The notes beneath the pieces were generated by a model, which searched no databases, had not been told where the DNA came from, and saw nothing but the letters and a program-made list of their open reading frames with translations. This document shows, piece by piece, positions 17,569 through 25,924 of a DNA stretch of 44,563 bases. The stretch covers positions 1-44,563 of the forward strand of contig JAAXWP010000018.1 in NCBI GenBank assembly GCA_013334925.1, given 5' to 3'. Origin of the DNA: Chlorobiaceae bacterium (GTDB lineage: Bacteria; Bacteroidota; Chlorobiia; Chlorobiales; Chlorobiaceae). The position numbers were made by a program, and so were the translations under genes. Position 1 is the first letter of the stretch. Each line of letters begins with the position of its first letter.

Positions 17569-18360
17569 TTAATTGAATCGTGCAGCCACGCCAAGCAGCA
17601 TGGTCGTATCGGGTTCGGCATCGTTCAGTCCGCCCTTGATGCCCAAGTCGAAATCGAAGTTTTCGGTAACGCTGTAGATCAAGCCGCCGACAATAAATGA
17701 GGGATGTGTTTGCGCCCCTTTCTCCTCGGCGGTTTCGATGCCGATATCAGCTACTGCCCTCAGCTTTTCCGAAAGCGCATATTCGCCTGCTACGGATGCG
17801 CTCCAGATATCCTTGTTGGACGCCGCATCATCCTCGTCGCGATCGTATGCATTGCGATGATAGCCCGCGTTGGCGTGAAGCGTCAGCGGGCCAGACTCTT
17901 TCGTGGCGATCAGTACCGCACCCCCGGTTACCCGCCCGATGCCGAGACCCTTGTCAGCATCACCGGTCGGCAGAGAGATCCCTGGTTTCAGGGCAAGGCT
18001 GAAGCCATTTTTTTCTTCTTCGAAGCACCTCCACTTGAGTTCAACCGTCATATCGCCAATCCCGCTTTCATCGGCAGTAACAAGCTGATCTTCCCGATTC
18101 TGATACCACTGGTACGGCAGGCCGACAACAATGTCCATGCGTTTTGCGACACCATACGAGAACACCGTTGTGGCTTCGCCTTCGCGCTCTTTGAAGCTGA
18201 CTCCACCTTCGGTCTCACTGCTCCTCGAAAAGGCAGTATTGAATTCGACCTGCCAGCAACCAGCCCCCTGTGTGCCGGTATCATCGGTAAAAAGAGGATA
18301 GGCCGCGTAAGCCGGAGCTGTGCAGAAAAGCATAGCTGCCGCCATAAGATATTTTCTCAT
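17569..18360 (-). CDS. B12-operon outer-membrane beta-barrel protein
   Basis: A 263-residue protein from the ATG at 18360, with a clear signal peptide (MRKYLMAAAMLFCTAPAYA). The mature part is a series of alternating amphipathic beta-strands (VEFNTAFSRSSE, SLALKPGISLPTGDAD, LTLHANAGYHRN, ending VAARFN with a terminal aromatic residue), as in outer-membrane barrels of the transporter/MetA-pathway (PF13557-like) group; that family placement is by eye. It is the first gene after the cobalamin riboswitch and 12 nt before cbiM, so it should be repressed by B12 with the cobalt importer. A role as an outer-membrane path for cobalt is inferred from context. It has no TonB box or plug and is far smaller than BtuB. 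Confidence 0.75.
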   Translation of the reverse strand: MRKYLMAAAMLFCTAPAYAAYPLFTDDTGTQGAGCWQVEFNTAFSRSSETEGGVSFKEREGEATTVFSYGVAKRMDIVVGLPYQWYQNREDQLVTADESGIGDMTVELKWRCFEEEKNGFSLALKPGISLPTGDADKGLGIGRVTGGAVLIATKESGPLTLHANAGYHRNAYDRDEDDAASNKDIWSASVAGEYALSEKLRAVADIGIETAEEKGAQTHPSFIVGGLIYSVTENFDFDLGIKGGLNDAEPDTTMLLGVAARFN

Positions 18361-18756
18361 GATCGTCTGATTTTTGTTCAATGGATTTTTATAACAGCAA
18401 AGCCGTTCAACATTCCGGAGACAGGGCATAATCACCGCATCTCAAACAGATTGCGTTTCGGCAAGACCCATCGTCTGAAATCATGCTTCGAGTCACGATG
18501 TACGGCAATACAAATGCAGGCGAATGGAAACGGTCGCGCCAGAACAGACGCGAAGAGGTGGTGAACATCATGCCGGTCGTCATGCCGCCGCCAGAAAGCG
18601 AAACAAAATGAAAACCGCTGAATAGGTGTTTGAAAAGCGAATCAAGCAGGAGGTTCTGTATCGAACTGAAAGGTGCCCGATACCAAACGGTTCCGGAAGA
18701 CGGAACGAGGGTGTGTTTCATGATGGTATGTTGCTTTATTCCCGAAGCCTGAAAAA
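18361..18756 (-). other. Long leader between riboswitch and first operon gene
   Basis: Nearly 400 nt separate the aptamer from the first coding region. A frame of 104 codons (18721-18407, ATG start just after the aptamer) fills much of it. Its product (MKHTLVPSSGTVWYRAPF onward) has no recognisable motif and no ribosome site, so it is not called as a gene. No clear intrinsic terminator was found by eye, so how the riboswitch controls expression is not evident. Confidence 0.45.
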
Positions 18757-18945
18757 TATGAGGCAGGTCTTCTGACTTTCCCGGGTTTTGCCGGCCTTCC
18801 CATCCCTGAACGGGACAGTGGCGTTATCGGCAAACCGTTTCACCAGCCTTGCAGCCAGTGCGGGATTACAGCAGCGGGTACTGTTCCGGACTCACACCGG
18901 ATTCCCTTTTAAGCCCGTATGTCTCCATGACGGGCACCACATAAT
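18757..18945 (-). promoter_or_regulatory. Cobalamin (B12) riboswitch
   Basis: Read on the minus strand, the segment has all the conserved blocks of the cobalamin aptamer in order: GGGAATCCGGTGTGAGTCCGG, then ACAGTACCCGCTGCTGTAA, GCCACTGTCCCG, GGGAAGGCCGGC and finally GTCAGAAGACCTGCC (the B12 box region). It lies upstream of the beta-barrel/cbiMNQO/cob operon and should switch it off when adenosylcobalamin is plentiful. About 190 nt is a normal length for this RNA. Confidence 0.96.
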
Positions 18946-19415
18946 GGAATGAATTAAAAGAAAAAGAACATGAGATGCAAATGTGAACTGAGATTCATAC
19001 GACTACAGCACAAGCTGTTTGCTCAGCAATCTCCCATAATTCGCAGCTGGAACAGATTGCAGCTCCTGAATCGGAAAGCCTACGCCAGTGTCTGAATCGT
19101 TGCAAAAGAAGAGGCCGACCCGCACAGTCAGCCATTGCAGCAAGGTATTCAGGTTGATGAATGCCTGAATATGAACTTGTTTTGAGTCTGAAACACGCCC
19201 GCAAGTTATTGGGCAATGGCGTGATGATTACCCTGCAGTCCGACCGCACAGCAGTTTAGGTAGTCTGACGCCACAAGAATTTCTGGTTAAAAAAAACGGA
19301 TTCTTTCCAAAACAAGTGGCCTAGTATATTGGGCACGTCCTTGGGAAGAAAGGAAAGGCGAAATCGGCATAGGGGCGAGGCTGTCTCAGAAGCAAACTGA
19401 AGCAGGGTCAAACTA
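18946..19415. other. Gene-free spacer upstream of the cobalamin operon
   Basis: The operon promoter should lie just right of 18945, where the minus strand is AT-rich, but no convincing -35/-10 pair can be named. The remainder shows no supported gene. GAGGCTGTCTCAGAAGC at about 19376 repeats one end of the element at 544-695. GGTCAAAC directly before 19416 matches the flank of the other transposase elements. Confidence 0.5.
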
Positions 19416-19978
19416 GGGGACGTTGTACTGTAAGAGCAATAAAATCACTAAAAACAAACTCATGCGATAAATGGTGACACTGTACAGAAAAACCTTAACG
19501 AAATACACTCACAGGCGAGGCTTGAGCATATACGCCACTGCATTGGTGGTAACGCCTAACTGACGCGCCGTTTCGGCAAGTGACAGCCCATACTCCTCGA
19601 CAAACTTCACCGCCAGCCGTTTCCTCAGTTCCGGCAGCGGCGTTCTCCGGCTTCCAGACCGCAGAACAGTTAAGGATATCCCCTTCTCCTGACACAAGGA
19701 CTCGATGTCCTGCTTTACCAACTCCAGCCGTCTGGCACCAGATAATTGCTGCTTCACCGAAGCATCTGCCTGCTCAAGCAGAGAGCTGACGAACTCACCA
19801 CTCCCAAGCACCCTCGCATCGCTCATTTCCATCAGTCCCTGCTTTCGCATCGGCAGCACGTTCGACCAGCCACCATATGAGTGAACCAAGCCGCCACCGG
19901 ACAGCTCCGCCTCCCGATCCTGCGACAGTTCATCACTCAGGAACTCCAGATATGCCCAGATTGCCGAGTCCTCATGCG
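19416..19978 (-). pseudogene. REP-associated Y1 transposase element, copy A (3' half only)
   Basis: It begins with the element terminus GGGGACGTTGTACTGTAAG. The coding part (stop at 19509) holds only the C-terminal ~154 residues, from HEDSAIWAYLEFLSDEL to NAVAYMLKPRL, including the helix-turn-helix-like tail LSLAETARQLGVTTNAVAY. At 19978, immediately after TCATGCG, homology stops and the terminus of copy B begins 11 nt later. The HUH and Tyr catalytic region is missing, so no active enzyme can be made. The open frame to 20270 is a chance read into copy B. Confidence 0.85.
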
Positions 19979-19989
19979 AGGTCAAGCCA

Positions 19990-20998
19990 GGGGACGTTGT
20001 ACTGTAAGAGCAATAAAATCGAAAAAGAAATGACTCATACGTAAACATGGATACTGTACAGTACAAACTGTAACGAAATTCACTCACAGGCGGGACTTGA
20101 GCATGTACGCAACCGCGTTGGTGGTAACGCCTAACTGACGCGCCGTTTCGGCAAGTGACAGCCCATACTCCTCGACAAACTTCACCGCCAGCCGTTTCCT
20201 CAGTTCCGGCAGCGGAGTTCTCCGACTTCCAGACCGCAAAACAGTTAAGGATATCCCCTTCTCCTGACACAAGGACTCGATATCCTGCTTTACCAACTCC
20301 AGCCGTCTGGCACCAGATAACTGCTGTTTCACCGAAGCATCTGCCTGCTCAAGCAGCGAGCTGACGAACTCACCACTCCCCAGCACCCTCGCATCACTCA
20401 TTTCCATCAGCCCCTGCTTTCGCATTGACAGCACGTTCGACCAGCCACCATATGAGCGAACCAACCCGCCACCAGACAGCTCCGCCTCCCGATCCTGCGA
20501 CAGTTCATCACTCAGGAATTCCAGATATGCCCAGATTGCCGAGTCCTCATGCGTGCCGAAATGCTGCAACACATAGTGCCGATCGAACCAGTCGTACCGT
20601 ACCCGCTGCATGATACACGCATGACCTGCCCAGGGATATTCCTCGATTTCATCGAACGTCCGGACAACACCGGCTCTCAACGGGTTGAGATGGATATAGG
20701 CAACCAGTTTGATGAAGTAGGCGTCTTCTTCGCAGATGATCGACTTGTACCGGTTCTGGAACAGATGCCCGACGCGATGGTGTCGGCGGTTGTAGTACTG
20801 CGCATAACCAGACAGCAAACGGCGCATCAAGGTCGCGATGCCGCCAGAGCCACTCCTGACCAGCAGATGCACATGATTGCCCATCAGCGCAAAAGCGTAG
20901 ACCCCAGTACCTGTTGTCTTCGCCAAATCGCCAAACCGCCGCAGAAACTCGGTCCGATCTGCATCATCCTGAAATATCTCCCCTCGCTCGATCTCCTG
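19990..20998 (-). mobile_element. REP-associated Y1 transposase element, copy B (5'-truncated)
   Basis: The left terminus GGGGACGTTGTACTGTAAG is intact at 19990. The transposase (stop at 20084) matches the complete copies from IERGEIFQDDADRTEF onward, with the HUH motif NHVHLLVRSG and the Tyr region YAQYYNRRHHRVGHLFQNRY. The usual first ~20 residues (MPRG..LD..GTLHHVI.RG) and the right terminus are replaced by unrelated sequence from about 20998. A GTG at 21052 would allow a 322-residue product with a foreign N-terminus (MTMFIISIFSRGRFVCVLQ). Losing the first conserved strand and one terminus probably leaves it immobile. Confidence 0.85.
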
Positions 20999-21061
20999 CA
21001 ATACGCACACAAATCTACCCCTCGAAAAAATAGAAATGATAAACATCGTCACATCGGCTGG

Positions 21062-21074
21062 TCACATAATGTGA
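21062..21074. promoter_or_regulatory. Palindrome upstream of the large hybrid kinase
   Basis: TCACATAATGTGA is a perfect 6-1-6 inverted repeat about 95 nt before the kinase start. It is followed by AT-rich sequence (ATTATATATATTCGTATAAAT) suited to a promoter. The sequence resembles sites of CRP/FNR-type regulators in symmetry only; no regulator can be assigned. Confidence 0.35.
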
Positions 21075-21167
21075 ATTATATATATTCGTATAAATAACCT
21101 ATATCAAGACCATGTTCTCCGTTAAGCAAGCTTGCCGACAGAATTATCGCAGAAATCTCGCCCCTTC

Positions 21168-24100
21168 ATGGAAGTACACGTTTCAACCACGGATGAAAAG
21201 GATAGTTCAGCGTACAGCATACTGAAAAAGGAAAATGCTGAACTGAAAAAAGAGCTGCATCGGCTCTCAATAGTTATCGAAGGCACAAATGCCGGATACT
21301 GGGACTGGAACGTTCAGACCGGGATGGTGACTATCAATAGGGCCTGGGCTGAAATAATCGGCTATACTCCAGAAGAGTTGGGGCAGGTCACCATGGCCAC
21401 ATGGGAAAACCTGTGCCACCCGGAAGACCTTCGTGAAGCCACAGCTCGCATCTTAGGTCATTTTCAAGGCAATGCCGATTGCTATGAAGCGGAAGTGCGG
21501 ATGCGTCATAAAAACGGTCACTGGGTCTGGATTCTCGACCGAGGCAAGTTGTTTGAGCGTGACAGCCAGGGCAGGCCTCTTCGCATGGCCGGTTCGCACC
21601 AGGAGATCACGAAGCGCAAATATGTCGAGCAAAAACTTCAGGAAGAGCGGAATCTCTTCCTGGAAGGCCCAGTCACGGTGTTCCGGTGGCGGAACGCCGA
21701 AGGGTTTCCGATAGACTATGTCTCCCCCAATGTCACTAGTCTGACGGGATATCTGCCATCCGACTTCACCCAGGGCATCATACGGTATACCGACATTATC
21801 TATCCGGACGATTTCGATCGGGTTCTGGAGGAAATGATGCGGTTCTCTTCGGAACCTTCCAGAACATCGTTCGAACAGGAGTACAGGGTTGTCTGCAAAA
21901 ACGGTACTATCACCTGGCTCTACGAGTTCACGACCATCATACGGGACGACAATGGAAATATCGCTTGCTATGAAAGCTATACGCTCGACAACACGATCCG
22001 CAAACTGTCTGAAGAGTCCCTCTCCTACAACCGGCGGTTCGAGCATCTGATCTCAACGCTGGCAAAGCAGTTCATCAGCGCCTCAGCGGAACAGATCGAC
22101 GCTATGATCGACAGCGCATTGCAGGCAATCGGCATGTTCGTGCAAGCCGACCGAAGCTATATTTTCAGGTTTTACGACAATCAGAGGCTCATGGACAACA
22201 CCCATGAGTGGTGCGCTGAAGGCATCGACCCACAGATCGATATGCTCCAGCAGCTTCCTACAGCCGACTTCCCCTGGTCAATGAAAAAAATCAAAACGGG
22301 TGTAGTAATTATTGTACCGAGAGTCTCGGAATTGCCGTATGAAGCAACACCTGAGCGGGAAATTCTTGAACAGCAGGATATAAAGTCCCTGATTCTCATT
22401 CCACTCGTCTCAGACAGCGTACCGTTCGGCTACATTGGTTTCGACGCTGTACGGACAGTACGGGAATGGCCATCCGATTCAGCATCGATCCTGTTGATGG
22501 CAGGAGGCATCATCGCCAATGCACTGCAACGCAAGCAGATCAAGCGGATCATCCAGAGCGAGCTCGATCTTGCCCTCAAACTCAGTGCAACGAACTCATT
22601 CGCAGAAACCTTGCAGCATTGCCTGCAAACCGCAATAACCATATCAGGTATGGACTGCGGCGGCATCTATCTGATCAATGAGAATGAAAATAGCCTGGAG
22701 CTTTACCAGAGTCAGTGCCTCTCGGATGAGTGTACAACGGCGCACTGCTGGAATGAGTTTACAACGGCACACTGCTGTTTCAGACAGCATGACCCGGAGT
22801 ACCAGATTATGACCTCAGGCATAGCCATCTACAACGACCAGACAGATAAAATTAGCGACCGTTTAAAAAACAGTCTGCAAAAAGCGGGAGTGAAAGCATT
22901 TGCCATTCTGCCGGTTATCAACAAAAACCGGACGATCGCCACCATCAATGTCGGCTCACACCTGCTCAATCAAGTGCCGGAGTTTGAAAGAAAAGCCCTC
23001 GAAACTGTGTTATCGCATATCGGAGCGGCCATCATGCAGGCAAAGCAGGAAGAACAGGTCTTTTTGGGCAACCAAAATCTCAAGACCCTGTTCGAATCTA
23101 TCGACGATATGCTCTTCATTCTCGCCGATGACGGTACCATCGTGCACGCCAACACCGCGACGGTGAAAGCGCTCGGCTATTCGCTCGATGAGTTGCGAAC
23201 GATGAATGTACTCGAAGTCCATCCTCCGGATCTTCGAGAAAAGGCGAAAAAAACCGTTGAAGAGATGCTGGCCGGTACAGAAACCATCTGCAATATCTCC
23301 CTGCTAAATAAATCGGGGAATCTGCTTCCCGTGGAAACAAAGATCACCCATGGCACTTGGGATGGTAAATCAGTGCTTTTCGGAATCAGCCGGGACATAT
23401 CCGAGCGTGTAAAAGCCCAGAAGGCGCTTGTGGAAAGCGAGAGAAAGTTCCGAGAGCTTACCGAATACCTTCCCTTTCCGCTCTTCGAGACCAACCTGAA
23501 GGGCATCGTCACCTACATGAACCACTCCGGCATGGAGTTTTTCGAGATTTCTCCCGACGAGGTTCAACATGGCATTTCAGCGGTCAGTTTCTTCTCACCG
23601 GAAACACTCGAATCTCTCGTGGCAAACCACCGGCAAGAATTCACTCACGGCTATCTTCCCAAGGGAAAAGAATATACCATTGTGCTGAAGGACGGTCGCC
23701 AGTTACCGTCACTGTTTTTCAATACCCCCATTGAAAATGAGGGCGAAATTGCCGGAATGCGCACGACAGTGGTCGATCTTACAGAACTGAAAAAAGCAGA
23801 AGCGGCACTGCTCGAAAACACCGTGCAGAAACGGATCAGCGAAGAGTTCAAATCCATTATCGACAATATTCCCGGTGTTGTCTATCACCTGTCTGAAGAC
23901 AATATCGTCCGCTTCCTTTCGAATGGTACACAAGACTGGTCGAAGCTGCTTCTTCAGGCGAACAGTGTAGACTCACTTGACGACGCCTTGACGTTCCTCC
24001 ATCCTGATGACCGCCAGCCGGTTACCGAACTCATAAACGAACTGCGCCTCAACCAGAAATCGACGGCGAATGTTTACAGGATATCGCTTCCTGAAAATGA

Positions 24101-25370
24101 GATCAAATGGGTAGAAAACCGCAGTACGTCGAGCTTTTCAGACGATGGCCGTTTTACCGGTGTCGATGGCATCCTCTTTGACGTTACCGACAGGATAAGG
24201 GCGCAGGAGGAAAAAAAACAGATCGATGAAAAACTGAAGAAAACCCAGCGACTTGAAACCATAGGCACGCTTGCCGGCGGCATTGCTCATGATTTCAACA
24301 ACATTCTCACGCCGATCCTCGGATATTCGGAAATGGGTATGGTACTGATGCAGCATGAAAGCAAGGCGCATGGGTACTTCGAGCAGATCATGAATGCTGC
24401 GGAACGTGCGCAGCATCTCGTTTCACAGATTCTGACCTTCAGCCGGTCGGATGAGATCCAGCCTATTGTCGTTTCTGTGTGCGCTATCGTCAAAGAAGCC
24501 ATGAAGCTGTTGCGCGCCACGATACCGACAACCATCATTATCGATATCGTTCTCGAAAAATGCGGAAATGTATTGGCCGACCCAACGCAGTTACATCAGG
24601 TCGTCATGAATCTTTGCACCAATGCTTTCCAGGCCATTAAGGAACCTAGGGGCCGCATAACCGTTAGCATCAGGGAGGTATCCCCGCCCACCAGCCTCCC
24701 CGACCTGACTGCCAGGCGCTATATGCAACTCAGCGTCTCCGATACAGGGCACGGCATGGACAAGGCCACAATGGAAAGAATTTTCGAGCCGTTCTTTACA
24801 ACCAAGCCCGTCAACCAGGGCACCGGACTCGGGCTTTCGGTGGTTCACGGCATCATAACCAGTATAAATGGCGACATCACCGTCGAAAGTGAACCCGGTA
24901 AAGGCTGTACGTTCAGGGTGTATCTCCCGATCATTGAGGACGAAGTATTGATAGAGCAAACCGATCTTGCTCCAGCAGAAAAACAGAGAAATACACGTGT
25001 GCTTTTCGTCGATGACGAACTTGCCGCTGCTGAGGTAATGCAGGTGATGATGGGTCACCTCGGCTTCAATATCAGTACCCTGAATTCTCCCACCGAGGCT
25101 CTTGCCGAATTCCACAAGAATCCGGAGGCCTTCGACCTGGTCATTACCGACCTCACCATGCCGGAGATGACCGGAATCGATATGGCCCGGAACCTGCATG
25201 AGCTGAATCCGCAGCTCAAGATGATACTGATAACCGGATATGGCAAAACAATAGATAACCCTGAATCACTCAACCGCTATGGGTTCCGAAAGCTGCTGAA
25301 AAAACCGGTCAGACTCAACACGCTTGCACAAGCGATCGATGAGGTCATACATGGCGATGAGCATAGGTAA
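21168..25370 (+). CDS. Large hybrid sensor histidine kinase (PAS/GAF multi-sensor, HisKA-HATPase-REC)
   Basis: About 1400 residues from the ATG at 21168 (a TTG at 21132 is an alternative; neither has a clear ribosome site). Order: coiled N-terminus; two PAS/PAC domains (about 33-150 and 165-290); two GAF domains (about 300-450 and 460-625); three more PAS domains (about 640-1020); HisKA with phospho-acceptor His1041 in GGIAHDFNNILTPILGY; HATPase with NLCTNAFQAI, DTGHGMDK and GTGLGLSVVHGI; receiver domain from about 1277 with VDDE and phospho-acceptor Asp1328 (VITDLTMPEMTG). No transmembrane segment is seen, so it is cytosolic. Signal and output partner are unknown. The second GAF carries a 27-bp tandem duplication. 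Confidence 0.9.
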   Translation: MEVHVSTTDEKDSSAYSILKKENAELKKELHRLSIVIEGTNAGYWDWNVQTGMVTINRAWAEIIGYTPEELGQVTMATWENLCHPEDLREATARILGHFQGNADCYEAEVRMRHKNGHWVWILDRGKLFERDSQGRPLRMAGSHQEITKRKYVEQKLQEERNLFLEGPVTVFRWRNAEGFPIDYVSPNVTSLTGYLPSDFTQGIIRYTDIIYPDDFDRVLEEMMRFSSEPSRTSFEQEYRVVCKNGTITWLYEFTTIIRDDNGNIACYESYTLDNTIRKLSEESLSYNRRFEHLISTLAKQFISASAEQIDAMIDSALQAIGMFVQADRSYIFRFYDNQRLMDNTHEWCAEGIDPQIDMLQQLPTADFPWSMKKIKTGVVIIVPRVSELPYEATPEREILEQQDIKSLILIPLVSDSVPFGYIGFDAVRTVREWPSDSASILLMAGGIIANALQRKQIKRIIQSELDLALKLSATNSFAETLQHCLQTAITISGMDCGGIYLINENENSLELYQSQCLSDECTTAHCWNEFTTAHCCFRQHDPEYQIMTSGIAIYNDQTDKISDRLKNSLQKAGVKAFAILPVINKNRTIATINVGSHLLNQVPEFERKALETVLSHIGAAIMQAKQEEQVFLGNQNLKTLFESIDDMLFILADDGTIVHANTATVKALGYSLDELRTMNVLEVHPPDLREKAKKTVEEMLAGTETICNISLLNKSGNLLPVETKITHGTWDGKSVLFGISRDISERVKAQKALVESERKFRELTEYLPFPLFETNLKGIVTYMNHSGMEFFEISPDEVQHGISAVSFFSPETLESLVANHRQEFTHGYLPKGKEYTIVLKDGRQLPSLFFNTPIENEGEIAGMRTTVVDLTELKKAEAALLENTVQKRISEEFKSIIDNIPGVVYHLSEDNIVRFLSNGTQDWSKLLLQANSVDSLDDALTFLHPDDRQPVTELINELRLNQKSTANVYRISLPENEIKWVENRSTSSFSDDGRFTGVDGILFDVTDRIRAQEEKKQIDEKLKKTQRLETIGTLAGGIAHDFNNILTPILGYSEMGMVLMQHESKAHGYFEQIMNAAERAQHLVSQILTFSRSDEIQPIVVSVCAIVKEAMKLLRATIPTTIIIDIVLEKCGNVLADPTQLHQVVMNLCTNAFQAIKEPRGRITVSIREVSPPTSLPDLTARRYMQLSVSDTGHGMDKATMERIFEPFFTTKPVNQGTGLGLSVVHGIITSINGDITVESEPGKGCTFRVYLPIIEDEVLIEQTDLAPAEKQRNTRVLFVDDELAAAEVMQVMMGHLGFNISTLNSPTEALAEFHKNPEAFDLVITDLTMPEMTGIDMARNLHELNPQLKMILITGYGKTIDNPESLNRYGFRKLLKKPVRLNTLAQAIDEVIHGDEHR
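22734..22787 (+). repeat. 27-bp in-frame tandem duplication within the kinase gene
   Basis: Two near-identical 27-nt units starting ACAACGG encode TTAHCWNEF followed by TTAHCCFRQ. The duplication is in frame and adds cysteines and histidines to a loop of the second GAF domain (context CLSDEC...HCWNEF...HCCFRQH). Confidence 0.7.
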
Positions 25371-25425
25371 ACCTGCGGGATCGGGCTACTGAAGACGATA
25401 ACTCGCATCCAAAACGCCATCACGG

Positions 25426-25473
25426 GCCGGATAAGTAATTGCCTATCAAGTGTAGACCTATTACTTATCCGGC
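25426..25473. terminator. Perfect inverted repeat between convergent genes
   Basis: GCCGGATAAGTAAT and ATTACTTATCCGGC form a 14-bp perfect stem with a 20-nt loop, between the end of the large kinase gene (25370) and the end of the oppositely oriented regulator gene (25546). The position fits a bidirectional transcription stop, though neither side has a long T-run. Confidence 0.6.
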
Positions 25474-25545
25474 ATCTTCATACAATTCCCAAAAACAGGT
25501 CAGGCTGGTATTTCCCTGGACCCGTATTCAGAATCAGGGAAATAT

Positions 25546-25905
25546 TTAAAGATCGGCAATCGTATCAAGCAGTTCTGAACCCTTGAATGGCTTTTTAAGG
25601 GTTTTGTTTGCGCCAAGCGTTGCCGCAAGTAAAAGGTATTGGTCAGGATCGAGCTTTCCGCCACCGGAAATAGCAATGATTTTTAATTCCGGATATTTTT
25701 TCCGGACTTCTATGATGGTTTCGATACCCTCTTTATCCGGCATGATAATATCAGTAATGATCAGATCCGTATTTCTCTGCTCTTTGAGAATTTTCAGGCT
25801 GTCCATACCATTCTCTGCTTCCAGTACTGTATGGTCAGTTTCTCTGAGTATGGTGACGATGAAATTTCTGACCGTTGCATCGTCTTCAATGACAAGAACT
25901 TTCAT
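25546..25905 (-). CDS. Single-domain response regulator (CheY-like receiver)
   Basis: 119 residues, a receiver domain only: acidic pair Asp8/Asp9 (VIEDDATVRNF), phospho-acceptor Asp52 (LIITDIIMPDKEG), Ser/Thr switch in IIAISGGGK, and Lys105 before the conserved Pro (LKKPFKG). There is no output domain, so it must act by protein contact or as a phosphate relay or sink. It lies 19 nt downstream of the hybrid kinase gene at 25925-28747 in the same direction and is probably co-transcribed and phosphorylated by that kinase, which is inference. Confidence 0.92.
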   Translation of the reverse strand: MKVLVIEDDATVRNFIVTILRETDHTVLEAENGMDSLKILKEQRNTDLIITDIIMPDKEGIETIIEVRKKYPELKIIAISGGGKLDPDQYLLLAATLGANKTLKKPFKGSELLDTIADL

Positions 25906-25924
25906 ACATTATTTTCATTAAATG

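Noticed and set aside
18407-18721. 104-codon frame after the riboswitch
   Set aside because: Not called as a gene for lack of a ribosome site or motif; kept as a question about the leader.
19509-20270. 253-residue intact protein at copy A
   Set aside because: Its first ~95 residues are an out-of-frame read of copy B; only the C-terminal transposase half is genuine.
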